DNA from: QHWT01 sp963755695
GTDB lineage: Bacteria > Acidobacteriota > Vicinamibacteria > Vicinamibacterales > 2-12-FULL-66-21
Direction of reading: 5' to 3'
Assembly: GCA_963755695.1 (NCBI GenBank)
Contig: CAVWLB010000001.1
Span: 434,001-498,000 of the forward strand
DNA length: 64,000 nt
In this document: one piece after another, positions 27,767 to 37,529 of the stretch
Position numbering within the stretch: the first letter of the stretch is position 1
Layout: the number at the start of each line of letters is the position of its first letter
The notes under the pieces: generated by a model
Seen by the model: only the letters and a program-made list of their open reading frames with translations
Database searches by the model: none
What the model was told of the DNA's origin: nothing
Made by a program: the position numbers and the translations under genes

Positions 27767-30700
27767 AACGTAAGTCCTGAGCCGTGTACGAGCCAACGCC
27801 TTGGAGATATCGGCGGCGATCTCCGACGGGATTGACGCCAGCTCGCGGACGTAATCCCCCTCGCGTACTGCCAGCGGCACACCGTCACGATAGAGCAGGC
27901 GATTGCCGCCGGCCGTGCGGATGCGCTCGCCGCTGGTTATGATGCCGGCCAGGTTGAGAGGATCGGCGGTACTGATCGTGACTACCGCGCCGTCCGCATG
28001 CCTGCGGCGCACCTCGCGCAAACGCTCCACTCCGTCCGGCAGCGCGAACTGCTCGCCCGACATGCCGGAGACGAACCGTCCACCTCGAATTTCCCCGCGC
28101 GCCTCGAGCCGACGATAGATGCGCGTCAGCTCGCGCCAGGGTGCGGCGTTCGGCTCGCGTGCCAGCAGGCGCCGGAAGACGATCCCGTATCGGCGGAGCA
28201 GCGTCCATGCCTGCAGCTCGGTGGCGGCGTTCCTGCTTTCATTCTCATCGACCCGATCATTCGGTGGAGTTTCCACTGCCGTCCATCGACCCGCAAAGTT
28301 CGTGCGCCGATCGCGCGGTGCAGGTTTGCCTCGCGCCGCCCACACCAGCGCGCGCAGTCCGGAGAAGCCATCGGAAGCCGCCAGCCCCGACCCGACCAGC
28401 GTACCAATCGCAGCCCGCATGGCGTACGCATCGAGCCCGGTCGCCGCCACGAGATCGTTGAAGAACGATGCGCCGCGCTTGCGCAGCGCGTCGAGCACGA
28501 CCCGGCCATTCTCGCTCAACGCGGCCTCGTGACCGGGCGCGCCCGTTTCGCGGAGAGCGTGCCACGCGGCAGCGTGATCGCGCAAGAACAGCGCAATCGG
28601 TGTCGCTCCGATTATCGTCGGCCGCGACTTGAGACTCGGCGTCGGGCTCGATAACCGCGCCCAGCAGACCTCTCCCGACAGACACAGCATGTCCAGCAGT
28701 GCCGGGTCGTAGTGGTCCATCCGGGCTGAGAGCACCGACCGTTCCCATGCGCTTGCCGGCAGCTCGAAGCCGTCGAGGATGGCAACGATCTCGCGGAGCC
28801 CGTCGATGCCGGTGAGGTGCGACGAGGTGGCAACATGCTGCCAGTCGAACAGGAACCGCATGAAGTCGGCGGGTGTCACCGGCTCGATTTCCGCCCGCAG
28901 CCGATTGAGGGTGTAGCGGTGAATACGCGCGAGAAGCGCGCGGTCGCACCACTCGAGAGAGGGCCGGGATCCGAGGTTCGAGGTCCGAGGTTCGAGGTCC
29001 GAGGTTCGAGGTTTGAGGTCCGATTTGCGGTGGGTAAAGTCACCCGCGCAGTACCACGCCCTCACTTTCCAGGGTCAGTAACGCAGCGTCGGCCTCGCTG
29101 ACATCGATCGCCAGCGAGGCGGCGAGCCCCGATGCGGTCGTTGGGCCGGCGATCGTCAGGCGGCCCCGAAACAGTTCGGTGATGGCTTCGGCTCGCGACC
29201 ACGTGCGTTGCGATCGAGAACGGGGTGCGTCCAGTGGAGGCTCGAAGATCGCGTCCGGTTGAATCGCGCGAAGCTCCGGGATCCGTTCGGCCGCAATCTT
29301 CAAGCGTATCTCGAGTGCAGCGGCGGTGTTCGTCCGAAGACCCACACTACAGGCACGGCGGTCACCGACCAGGGTGTCGAACATCCCGGGGTCGAGGCCG
29401 GACGCCTCCGACTCGCACAGAAATCCAACCGTCAGGAGCGTGTCGTGCAACTCGTCGGGGTTGCGGGGGTCGGGACGCGCCTCGTCGCGCACCCGATCGA
29501 TTGCGGCCTGGTCGAGCGTGCCCAGATCATCCGCCGACGAGGGGGCGCCGGCACGACGCGTTTGCACCGCGTGGGTCCGCCGTTCCTCCAGGGGCGCATC
29601 ATCGAGAAACGCAAACGGCTGCGCGTTGAGAATTCCGTGGGCGAAGACCGACGGCTCCGGCGTGTCACGTGCGACCAGCCGGAGCTCGCCGCGATGAATC
29701 CGGCCGAGCACGTCGCGAAGACCCTCGAAGTCCATCGCCTCCTGCAGGCAGTCGCCGACGGTCTGGTTGACCAGCGGATGATCCGGGATCTCGCGATCGC
29801 CAGGAATGTTCTCGAGGCAGGCTGCGGCGTCGGGAAACACAGCCGCCATGAGGTCGTCGGCGAGCATGCGCTGGAGCTGCGCCGGCAGCTTGCGTCCGCT
29901 CCGCGTCCGCGGGACGGCCAGCGCGACGGTCGTGTTCCACCGCCAGCGCGTCTGGAACACCGGCGCGTCGAGAAATGCCTGCACGAGCACGTCGCGCGTC
30001 GACTCCGGATGCAGATAGCGGAACACGTCCGCGAGCGGGAATGAATGCTGCGGTCCGAGTGAGAGCAGGAGCGCGTCCTCGGTGGCGGCCGCCTGCAGCT
30101 CAAAATTGAACTGCCGGCAGAAGCGCTTGCGCAGCGCCAGCCCCCACGCCTTGTTGATGCGGCTTCCGAACGGGGCGTGCAGCACGAGTTGCATCCCGCC
30201 GGACGCATCGAAGAAGCGTTCAAGCACCAGTGTCTCCTGTGTCGGTACCACCCCAAGTGCCCGTTGCCCGTCGGCAACGTAGTCGGCAATCTGCACCGCG
30301 GCGGCCGACTCGAGCCCGGTTTCAGAGCTCACCCAATCGGTCAGCGTCTTCCGGTCCTCGGTCAGCAACCGATCGATGTCGGTACGCAGTTCGCTGACCG
30401 CGCGCGACAGTTCGTCGCTGCGTGCCGGCGCTTCGCCGAGCCAGAACGGGATCGTCGGCGGCGCACCCTTCGCATCGGCGACGCGAACCGTGCCGGCGGC
30501 GACCTGAAGCACCCGCCAGGAGGCGTTACCAAGCTGGAAGACATCGCCGGCGTTGCTCTCGATGGCGAAGTCTTCGTTCAACGTGCCGATGAACGTCTCG
30601 TCGGGATCGACCAGTACCCGGTAGTCGGCAATTTCCGGGATGGCGCCGCCCGAGGTCTGCGCAAGCAGGCGCGAGCCACGGCGGCCGCCAACGCGGGTAT

Positions 30701-32120
30701 TCACCTCGTCGCGGTGCAGGAGCGCCCCCCGACGGCCCCGTCGCGTGGAGAATCCGTCGGCGGCCATCGACACCACGGCATCAAAGGCGCCGCGCTCGAG
30801 ATCGCGATAGGGCCAGGCGCGTCGGACCAGCGCGAACAACTCGTCTTCGCCCACTCCTTCGTCACGCGAGGCGCACTCGGCGACGATTTGCTGGGCGAGC
30901 ACGTCGAGCGGGGCATCGTGCTGGACGATCGCGTCCAGTTCGCCGCGCCGGATCGACCGCAGCAGCGCCGCGCATTCGATCAAGTCGTCGCGCGACACTG
31001 GAAAGACGCGCCCCTTCGGCAGGCCGACAATCGTGTGGCCCGATCGTCCGACGCGCTGCAGCAGGGTGGCAATCCGGTGCGGCGATCCGATCTGGCAGAC
31101 CAGGTCGACGTGGCCGATGTCGATGCCCAGTTCGAGCGAAGCCGTCGCGACGAGCGCCCGAAGACGGCCGGTCTTCAGCCGCATCTCCGCGTCGAGCCGC
31201 TTCTCCTTCGACAGACTGCCGTGATGTGCGGTCACGGCCTCGTCACCGAGACGATCGCTCAAATGGCGCGCCAGGCGCTCGGCCATGCGGCGCGTGTTGA
31301 CGAAGACCAGGGTCGTCCGGTGCGCTTCGATCAATGCCTGCAGCCGATCGTGGTATTCCTCCCAGACTTCGTGCGACATCACCGCATCGAGCGTCGAACG
31401 GGGAATCTCCACTCCGAGGTCCATGGCCCGGCGATGCCCTTCATCGACAATGGTGCAGTCGCCCTCGACGCCGACCAGATACTGTGCGACCGCCTCGATC
31501 GGTTTTTGGGTCGCCGACAATCCAAGCCGGAGCAACCCACGCGAGACCACCTGCTGGAGCCGCTCGAGCGACAGCGCCAGGTGCGCGCCGCGGCGCCCGC
31601 CAATCACCGCGTGAATCTCGTCGACAATGACCGTACCCACGGTCTGCAGCATCTGACGGCTGCGCTCGGACGTCAGCAGCAGATACAGCGACTCCGGCGT
31701 CGTCACCAGGATGTGCGGCGGCGTTCGCAGCATTGCCGCACGCTCCGTTGCGGTCGTATCGCCCGTCCGTACTGCCGCGGTGATCCGTGGCGCATCGAGT
31801 CCGGCATCCTCCGCAAGCTGACGGATGCCCCGCCGCGGCTCGGCAAGGTTCTTGTGAATGTCGGCGCTCAGCGCTTTGAGCGGAGAGACATAGAGCACAC
31901 GCACTTCATCCGGAAGCGGGCCGGCGAGGCCTTCCTGGAACAGATCGTCGATCGCGGTGAGGAACGCGGCCAATGTCTTGCCCGATCCCGTGGGCGCCGC
32001 GATTAGCGTGTGGCGGCCGTCACGGATCGAGGCCCACCCGCGCGCCTGCGCGGGCGTGGGATCTCCGAGGGTGTCGGTGAACCACTTCTGAACGATTGGA
32101 TGGAAGCGGGAGAAGGACAT
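27761..32120 (-). CDS. lhr: Lhr-family ATP-dependent helicase (one frameshift)
   Basis: Reconstructed as about 1,452 residues, near the length of full-size bacterial Lhr. The N-terminal 1,026 residues carry helicase motifs: Q-motif region TPAQARGW, Walker A APTGSGKT, VDEIHAV (DEIH), LGLSATQ, TASLELGID and QRVGRSGH, then the winged-helix and beta-barrel Lhr core. The remaining ~430 residues (EWCDRALLARIHRYTLNRLR onward) are the Lhr C-terminal extension. A one-base shift in the GGG run at about 29043-29045 places a stop after VVLRG; removing one G restores frame straight into the extension. The linker is encoded by a heptanucleotide array. Lhr unwinds DNA or RNA:DNA 3'-5' and is tied to DNA repair. 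Confidence 0.9.
28971..29026. repeat. Heptanucleotide array inside lhr
   Basis: Seven units of YCGAGGT-type sequence (alternating CCGAGGT and TCGAGGT, then TTGAGGT) and one partial. Read on the coding strand it encodes a run of P-R-T-S-D-L-E/N-L-type residues in the linker just before EWCDRALL of the Lhr C-terminal extension. The unit differs from, but has the same 7-nt period as, the intergenic arrays of this window. Confidence 0.88.
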
Positions 32121-32190
32121 GGGACCGACCCACTCTCTCTGCGGAATGGATCAGGATACCTCAATTCGCCAGCGTCGTGGCCCGTACCCC

Positions 32191-32868
32191 CTACTTGTAA
32201 ATTTCCCGGTCGGGCGGAATCGGCTGCGGCAGCCCGGAATCCAGCCGGCGAATTACGGCCGATGCGTGGGTGGAACCGGGGAGTGCCGCAACCGCCACGA
32301 GATACAACACGATCGTGAAAAAGGCGATGTAACCGGCCAGATCCGGTAGAGGCTCCTGCGTGATGATGCCCAGCGTCGCTGCATCGAACAACGCGACGAG
32401 AACCCGCTTCGTCCGGCCGCCGGCGGGATCCGAAAGTCCCGCAAGGATCACGAACTTCAGCACGAACGCGGATCCGCAGATCACCATCAGACTTCGTAAT
32501 AACCGCGGCCGGTCTGGCGAAGCAACCAGTGTGTTGAGCAGGAGCACGAACAGGAATGCACTCACCGCGACGAGCGGGAACCCCGATCGCGGCGTCAGCA
32601 GGTTGAAGAGCTGCGTCGTCGCCGCGAACAGGGCGAGCAGGACGATGGCGCCGTTGGCATTGGCGAGGCTGGCACGTGAGTCGTGGACGAGTCGTTGCGG
32701 CACCAGGGCGCCGCTTCGGACGAGCGCGGCAAACAACATGACTGCAAGCACCAGCGCGAACAGCGGCGGCGGCAGGAAAGGAGCCGGTCTCCCGGGCTCG
32801 AGTCCTCCCAGGAGCGCCACCGTCAGAAGCGCCAGCGGCAGGAACAACGCTTCACGCCGGGCGCTCAT
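32191..32868 (-). CDS. Conserved multipass membrane protein
   Basis: About 225 residues with roughly six hydrophobic segments (ALFLPLALLTVALLGGL, PPLFALVLAVMLFAALV, AIVLLALFAATTQLF, VAVSAFLFVLLLNTLVA, LMVICGSAFVLKFVILAGL and IAFFTIVLYLVAVAAL). I do not recognise a named family. The ATG at 32868 overlaps the TGA of the upstream TPR-like gene, so the two are coupled and the products may work together in the inner membrane. The longer open frame upstream is a shadow of that gene. Confidence 0.65.
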   Translation of the reverse strand: MSARREALFLPLALLTVALLGGLEPGRPAPFLPPPLFALVLAVMLFAALVRSGALVPQRLVHDSRASLANANGAIVLLALFAATTQLFNLLTPRSGFPLVAVSAFLFVLLLNTLVASPDRPRLLRSLMVICGSAFVLKFVILAGLSDPAGGRTKRVLVALFDAATLGIITQEPLPDLAGYIAFFTIVLYLVAVAALPGSTHASAVIRRLDSGLPQPIPPDREIYK

Positions 32869-33371
32869 TTCCGCGTCCTGAACAACCGCATGGGATTCAG
32901 GTCGGACACATCGCGCTCGAGGCCGCGCTGGAGCTCGGCCTTCAGTTCGTCGGCAGAGTGCATCTGCAGATCCGGATCTTCGACGACGAGCCGGCCGCCC
33001 GGCGCGAGCGCGATCGCCTTGTTCACCGATTCGAGTCCTTTGGCAAACAGCGCATCGTCGCTGTACAGCCGCCCCCAGCCCTCGCGGTAATAGCTGTACG
33101 CAATGTAGAACTGGGTCGTGGAATCGCGCTCCGCGGCGTCGGCGCGCGCGAACGCGGCGCGCGCTTCGACGAACTGATCGCGTTTGAAGAACTGCAGGCC
33201 GTCGGCGTAAGACTGCGGATCGACGTGATAGACGCCAATCGTGGCGCCGAGCCCTCCCGTCACCTGTGCGATGGTCTGCGGCTGACGTGCGTAGGCCCAA
33301 AGGATCATCGACGCATAGATCACCGCGATCATCGCTCCGGACCCGCGAACGACCCGTTCATTTCGGCTCAC
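32865..33371 (-). CDS. Membrane-anchored TPR-like protein
   Basis: 168 residues with one N-terminal transmembrane helix (GAMIAVIYASMILWAYA) followed by a soluble region with a tetratricopeptide pattern: SYADGLQFFKRDQFVEARAA and a second pair YIAYSYYREGWGRLYSDDALFAKGLESV. TPR units mediate protein contacts. It overlaps the downstream membrane protein by 4 bp (ATGA), so a two-component membrane complex is a reasonable inference. No enzymatic motif is visible. Confidence 0.62.
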   Translation of the reverse strand: MSRNERVVRGSGAMIAVIYASMILWAYARQPQTIAQVTGGLGATIGVYHVDPQSYADGLQFFKRDQFVEARAAFARADAAERDSTTQFYIAYSYYREGWGRLYSDDALFAKGLESVNKAIALAPGGRLVVEDPDLQMHSADELKAELQRGLERDVSDLNPMRLFRTRK

Positions 33372-33479
33372 GACTCGGGTCTCATGCCCACGTGAGGCCA
33401 GGGTTCCTGATATCGCGAACGGCTCTTCGGCTGGTGCCGCATGACCCGGGCCTGCTCCTGAGCGTGAGCCGCGACTTCC

Positions 33480-34280
33480 TCATAGCCGCCGGGCATTCGG
33501 CACGAGTCCCAGGATGAATGCCGTGATCTGCGCATTCCGCACGTTCGTATAGAAGTTGCTGCCGAATGCACACGACGTCGTGGAGTTCGCCGAAATGATG
33601 CCGGCAACCGACCACGTGCCCGCCTGCGAAAGCAGCAGCGCACCACCTGAATCGCCAGGACAGACCGAACTGTTCGTGCTCGAGAATTCGGTCTGCAGCA
33701 GAACAGGACCAACGACGGAGATCGTCGTCGAGCCGGCACGCAAGGTCGATCCGGTTTCGGTCTGATCCCTGCCCCAGCCGGCAATGACGGCGGTTTCGCC
33801 GACGCGGGCGTCACGGCTGAGCAGCAGCGGAATGAGCGCAGTGCCGATGTCTTGCGAGAAGAGCATGACGCCGACATCGAGCGCGTTGGCGTCCCCCTCC
33901 CGGAATCCGGGATAGGCGTGCAGACTCTCGGCGGCTATCTGAGGACCGCTGCCGGTGAAGATGCGCGCGGACGCGGTCGGCGCATCGAGGCAGTGTGCAG
34001 CAGTCAGAACGGCGCGCGGAGCGATGACGGTTCCCGAGCACCCGCCGGCCAGAACGCCATCTGAATCGCGCAGGTTGATGAGAACGACCGGCGAGTTGCT
34101 CGTGGAGCAGGTTGCGCCATTCACAATCGACGTCGACGCGGAGACGCCTCCCAGCGCGCTGCACGCGGCGCTGACTGGAACCGTCGGCGTGGGGGTCGGA
34201 GATGCGGGCGAGGATGAGGAGCCACCGCCACAGGCCGCCAGCATTGCGGCGAGCCAAACCGGCAACGTCGTGCGCACCAC
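33480..34280 (-). CDS. Trypsin-like (S1) serine protease lipoprotein
   Basis: 266 residues. The lipoprotein signal ends LAAMLAAC, followed by a Gly/Ser/Pro-rich linker. The chymotrypsin fold shows the His site LTAAHCLD, the Asp site ALDVGVMLF and the Ser site CPGDSGGALLL, so the catalytic triad is complete. Cysteines in SSVCPGDSGG and TSCAFGSN could form the usual disulfide. The residue at the base of the specificity pocket cannot be assigned safely. It should act at the outer face of a membrane. It is divergent from the metallothionein gene. Confidence 0.87.
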   Translation of the reverse strand: MVRTTLPVWLAAMLAACGGGSSSSPASPTPTPTVPVSAACSALGGVSASTSIVNGATCSTSNSPVVLINLRDSDGVLAGGCSGTVIAPRAVLTAAHCLDAPTASARIFTGSGPQIAAESLHAYPGFREGDANALDVGVMLFSQDIGTALIPLLLSRDARVGETAVIAGWGRDQTETGSTLRAGSTTISVVGPVLLQTEFSSTNSSVCPGDSGGALLLSQAGTWSVAGIISANSTTSCAFGSNFYTNVRNAQITAFILGLVPNARRL

Positions 34281-34301
34281 AGCATCTTACCGGGAACGAC
34301 T

Positions 34302-34307
34302 TATAAT
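34302..34307 (+). promoter_or_regulatory. Candidate -10 box for the metallothionein gene
   Basis: A perfect TATAAT lies 48 bp before the metallothionein ATG, giving a leader of about 43 nt. No good -35 is seen at 16-18 bp upstream, so an activator or extended promoter would be needed. A 16-bp tandem duplication begins within it at 34304. Confidence 0.45.
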
Positions 34308-34335
34308 GAGGCGTCGGTCTAATGAGGCGTCGGTC
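34304..34335. repeat. 16-bp perfect tandem duplication in the metallothionein leader
   Basis: TAATGAGGCGTCGGTC occurs twice head to tail (34304-34319 and 34320-34335), between the -10 box and the ribosome site. It may be a regulator site, or a recent slippage event. Confidence 0.85.
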
Positions 34336-34355
34336 CCGCTACCTAGGAGGACCCG

Positions 34356-34505
34356 ATGAGCCAACCCGCAAAATGCGCGCACCCTGCGTGCAATTGTACC
34401 GTCCCGGAAAAAGGTGAGTGGGGGAGGTACTGCAGCGAGCACTGCAAAGATGCCGGCGGCATGTCGGAGTTGCGCTGCGGGTGTCAGCACCCTGAGTGCC
34501 GTTAG
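34356..34505 (+). CDS. Bacterial metallothionein (49 aa)
   Basis: Too short for ordinary ORF listing but clear: 49 residues with nine cysteines and several histidines in SmtA/BmtA-style order, C-A-H-P-A-C-N-C near the start, Y-C-S-E-H-C in the middle and C-G-C-Q-H-P-E-C at the end. Bacterial metallothioneins wrap zinc, cadmium or copper in a four-metal cluster and buffer metals in the cytoplasm. A strong GGAGG lies 6 nt before the ATG. Upstream are a TATAAT box and a 16-bp duplication. No SmtB-type regulator is adjacent. Confidence 0.85.
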   Translation: MSQPAKCAHPACNCTVPEKGEWGRYCSEHCKDAGGMSELRCGCQHPECR

Positions 34506-34584
34506 CCGCAGAATACTGAACGCATCAGGGAAAGGCAGTACCTGTGCTCACATCGAATGCCGGTATTGCGGGTGATCGGTGCGT

Positions 34585-35931
34585 TCAGTCTTTTTTCTCG
34601 ACGTGTTCTTCGGCAGGATGAGGTAGCGCCGTGCCGCTCCAGGGCGCGAGCAGTCCAGCCTTGACATACGTGAACAGCTTGTCGCGCGTATCGACGATGT
34701 CCAGATTGCGCAGGGTCAGTTGGCCGATGCGATCCTGTGGAGAGAACATCGACTCTCCCTTCTCCATCGTCAGCCGCTCGGGCTTGTAGGTGAGGTTCGG
34801 AGACGAAGTGTCGAGGATCGAGTAGTCGTTGCCGCGACGAAGTTCCAGTGTGACTTCGCCGGTGATCGCACGCGCGACCCACCGCTGGGCGGTTTCCCGC
34901 AGCATCATCGCCTGCGGGTCGAACCAGCGTCCCTGATAGAGCAGCCGGCCGAGACGGCGGCCGCTGTCGCGGTACTGCTCGATCGTGTCTTCGTTGTGGA
35001 TGCCGGTGATGAGCCGCTCGTAAGCGATGAAGAGCAGTGCCATGCCGGGCGCCTCGTAGATGCCGCGGCTCTTCGCCTCGATGATCCGGTTCTCGATCTG
35101 GTCGGAGATTCCCAGGCCATGGCGTCCGCCGATGCGGTTGGCCTCGTGGAGAAGCAGGACATCGTCTTTGAACGAGATGCCGTTGAGAGCGACGGGATGG
35201 CCCTCCTCGTAGCGCACGGTGATCTCTTCGCGTCTGACGGTCACCTCGTCGCGCCATGAGGCGACGCCCATGATCGGCTCGACGATCTTGATCCCGGTGT
35301 TGAGTTGCTCGAGATCCTTCGCTTCGTGGGTCGCGCCGAGGATGTTGGAGTCGGTCGAGTAGGCCTTTTCCGCGCTCATCCGATACGCAAACCCGGCGCG
35401 GGTCATGTACTCGGACATTTCGGCGCGGCCGCCGAGCTCGTCGATGAACTGCTGATCGAGCCACGGCTTGTAAATCTTCAGGGCGGGGTTCGCCAGAAGG
35501 CCGTACCTGTAGAACCGTTCGATATCGTTTCCCTTGAAGGTGCTGCCGTCCCCCCAGATGTTGACCTCGTCCTCCTTCATTGCCCCGACCAGCATCGTGC
35601 CGGTGACGGCGCGGCCAATCGGAGTGGTGTTGAAGTAGGGCACGCCGGCCGTGGAAATATGAAAGGCGCCGCACTGCAGCACGGCGAGCCCTTCGGCGAC
35701 GAGCTGGGCACGGCAGTCGATCAGCCGCGCTTTCTCGGCGCCATACTGCAGCGCCCGCTTGGGGATGTCGTCATAATCCGGTTCGTCCGGCTGCCCCAGA
35801 TTCGCGGTATACGAATACGGGATGGCGCCCTTGCTGCGCATCCAGTGGAGCGCGGCGCTGGTGTCGAGCCCGCCGGAAAAAGCAATACCGACTTTCTGGC
35901 CAATCGGAAGACTCTGAAGAATGGTTGCCAT
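34585..35931 (-). CDS. argG: Argininosuccinate synthase
   Basis: 448 residues, the length of the long (E. coli-type) ArgG rather than the ~400-residue type. The ATP pyrophosphatase loop is GIAFSGGLDTSAALHWM, and substrate-site motifs include the TTPIGRAVTGTMLVGAM, STDSNILGATHEAK and NRIGGRHGLGISDQIENRI regions. It joins citrulline and aspartate with ATP to make argininosuccinate in arginine synthesis. No other arg gene is adjacent, so it appears to be transcribed alone, with a promoter candidate at 35942-35968. It is convergent with the metallothionein gene. Confidence 0.95.
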   Translation of the reverse strand: MATILQSLPIGQKVGIAFSGGLDTSAALHWMRSKGAIPYSYTANLGQPDEPDYDDIPKRALQYGAEKARLIDCRAQLVAEGLAVLQCGAFHISTAGVPYFNTTPIGRAVTGTMLVGAMKEDEVNIWGDGSTFKGNDIERFYRYGLLANPALKIYKPWLDQQFIDELGGRAEMSEYMTRAGFAYRMSAEKAYSTDSNILGATHEAKDLEQLNTGIKIVEPIMGVASWRDEVTVRREEITVRYEEGHPVALNGISFKDDVLLLHEANRIGGRHGLGISDQIENRIIEAKSRGIYEAPGMALLFIAYERLITGIHNEDTIEQYRDSGRRLGRLLYQGRWFDPQAMMLRETAQRWVARAITGEVTLELRRGNDYSILDTSSPNLTYKPERLTMEKGESMFSPQDRIGQLTLRNLDIVDTRDKLFTYVKAGLLAPWSGTALPHPAEEHVEKKD

Positions 35932-35941
35932 CGATCCTCAC

Positions 35942-35968
35942 ATCATATCTTTTGTAGGGTCTTGCCAA
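35942..35968 (-). promoter_or_regulatory. Candidate argG promoter
   Basis: Minus-strand TTGGCA (35968-35963), a 15-bp spacer, and TATGAT (35947-35942), 11 bp before the ATG. The boxes are good but the spacer is shorter than the ideal 17. Confidence 0.35.
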
Positions 35969-36049
35969 CGCCAGACTCCTGATGGCGGTTTGGATCGCAG
36001 CCGCGGGAAGTCCTGAAGGGCTTCGGCCACGGCAAAATGTGGAGGCGCT

Positions 36050-37138
36050 ATGCGACTGGAATCGGCCCAGGGCCTCAAGCAGCAGCTGCTGCAGGAGGTC
36101 ATCGTCCCGTTTACGAGATCGGAACCCTTTGCTGTCGGCGCGCGGCCGCTCGACAGCGTGCCGCGTGTGCACCGTTCCATAGCGATCGGCCTGGCGCCGC
36201 ACAACGGCGAGTTTCGGATCGCGATTCGCCTTCAGCGCGCGAGTCTGGTGGACAGCCCGATCGTCGAGCGGCTTACCCGCGATGCGAACGGCGAGGTAGA
36301 CGTCCGGCTGATCGGTCACATCGACAAGCGCGCGAGGGCTCGCCGCGTGTCCACCCGACAGCCGTCGGCTCGGCGAGCGCCAGAGGGCGCCGCGCGGCGT
36401 CGAGAAGTGACAGCTTCAGCGCAAGCCAAGCTCCCTTGGTATCAACTCGATGCCCGGCCGCTTTTGATCGGCGCTTCGATCGGCCACGTCAAGATCACCG
36501 CAGGGACGACGGCCGCGTTCGTGCGGCGTGGAACCGCGGTGCATGTGCTGTCGAACAATCATGTGCTCGCGAACGAGGATCAGGCGAAGACCAACGACTG
36601 GATCCTGCAGCGGGCGCCGTACGACGGCGGCCGTCAGCCGGCCCAGCGGGTCGCACGGCTGAAACGGTGGGTGCGCCTCAAGCCCACGGGCACGAATTTC
36701 GTCGACTGCGCCATTGCGGCGATTCAGCCGAAGATCGCCTTCGATGCCGGACGGCTGCGCGAGCTCGTGAACGGGGAAGACGCCAAGCTCGCCGGTGTTG
36801 CCGAGGATCCGCTCGACACCGGAGATTTCGTCTACAAGGTTGGACGTACCACCGGTCCTACCAGGGGACGGGTCACCGCGTTCGATGTCGACAACGTGGT
36901 GGTGGCGTACGATGTGGGCAATCTCCGCTTCGACAACCAGATCGAAATCGAGGGCACGGGACAAAGCTCGTTCAGCGACGGGGGCGACAGCGGTTCGCTG
37001 ATTGTCAACGAATCCATGCAGGCCGTCGCGCTGCTCTTTGCCGGCGGCGATCAGGGCGGGAGCAACGGGCTTGGGCTGACCTACGCGAATCCGATTCAGC
37101 GCGTACTGGCGGATCTGAAGGCTACGCTCTTGTTCTAG
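36050..37138 (+). CDS. Trypsin-like peptidase with N-terminal GVGxG-type module
   Basis: 362 residues, no signal peptide. The N-terminal ~100 residues hold a beta module (SIAIGLAPHNGEFRIAIRL ... VDVRLIGHIDKR), then a basic linker. The C-terminal two thirds are a chymotrypsin-like fold: His in LSNNHVLAN, Asp in FVDCAIAA, Ser in DGGDSGSLIV. This layout is seen in bacterial S1-like peptidases of unknown role that are usually cytoplasmic. The N-terminal module closely resembles the separate 74-residue protein encoded 29 bp downstream, so the two are probably one functional unit. Confidence 0.75.
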   Translation: MRLESAQGLKQQLLQEVIVPFTRSEPFAVGARPLDSVPRVHRSIAIGLAPHNGEFRIAIRLQRASLVDSPIVERLTRDANGEVDVRLIGHIDKRARARRVSTRQPSARRAPEGAARRREVTASAQAKLPWYQLDARPLLIGASIGHVKITAGTTAAFVRRGTAVHVLSNNHVLANEDQAKTNDWILQRAPYDGGRQPAQRVARLKRWVRLKPTGTNFVDCAIAAIQPKIAFDAGRLRELVNGEDAKLAGVAEDPLDTGDFVYKVGRTTGPTRGRVTAFDVDNVVVAYDVGNLRFDNQIEIEGTGQSSFSDGGDSGSLIVNESMQAVALLFAGGDQGGSNGLGLTYANPIQRVLADLKATLLF

Positions 37139-37167
37139 AGGCCGTGAGACGGGATGATGGAGGCGCC

Positions 37168-37392
37168 ATGGCAGTCGTCACGCTCGCACAGGCCCGGGCG
37201 GCGAAGGCGGCCGCGTTGCGCCAGTTCGAGGATCTCGGGACTGTTGTCGGTGTGGGCGTTACCAGGATCGACGGAGAATACGCCGTGAAGGTCAACCTGA
37301 GCGAGCCGCTCGCCGAGGGCGTGGAACCGCCCGGGGAAATCGACGGCGTGCCGATTCAGATCGAAGTCGTGGGGACGATTCGAAAGAAGTGA
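37168..37392 (+). CDS. Small stand-alone GVGxG-module protein (74 aa)
   Basis: From the ATG at 37168 (GGAGG nearby) to 37392. It has an N-terminal helix (LAQARAAKAAALRQFEDL), then VVGVGVTRIDGEYAVKVNL and, at the end, PIQIEVVGTIRKK. Residue by residue this follows the N-terminal module of the trypsin-like peptidase just upstream (IAIGLAPHNGEFRIAIRL and VDVRLIGHIDKR). It may bind or inhibit that peptidase, as a detached propeptide would; this is inference. A heptanucleotide array starts 4 bp after its stop. Confidence 0.65.
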   Translation: MAVVTLAQARAAKAAALRQFEDLGTVVGVGVTRIDGEYAVKVNLSEPLAEGVEPPGEIDGVPIQIEVVGTIRKK

Positions 37393-37395
37393 CAG

Positions 37396-37512
37396 GGCTC
37401 AAGGCTTCAGGCTTCAGGCTTCAGGCTTCAGGCTTCGGGCTCCAGGCTTCAGCCTCAGGACTTCGCGAACCGCGAACGGCAGACCCTGAACCACAGACCG
37501 CAAACCTCAAAC
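37396..37512. repeat. Heptanucleotide array (GGCTTCA then RAACCNC types)
   Basis: The first part is eight to nine GGCTTCA-like units (four perfect in a row at 37403-37430). The second part, 37466-37512, changes to a CGAACCG/CAGACCG-like unit but stays near the 7-nt period. It fills the gap between two co-directional genes. Confidence 0.85.
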
Positions 37513-37529
37513 TGTATGACGGAGTCATC

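Noticed and set aside
30177..32006. 609-codon open frame opposite lhr
   Set aside because: It is an antisense shadow of a recognised helicase gene in high-GC DNA; the product is Arg/Gln/His-rich and has no family signature or ribosome site.
34515..34589. 10-bp inverted repeat flanking the argG stop, followed by T-rich DNA
   Set aside because: The arms are 55 nt apart and overlap the argG 3' end, so a stable terminator is doubtful despite the T-run.
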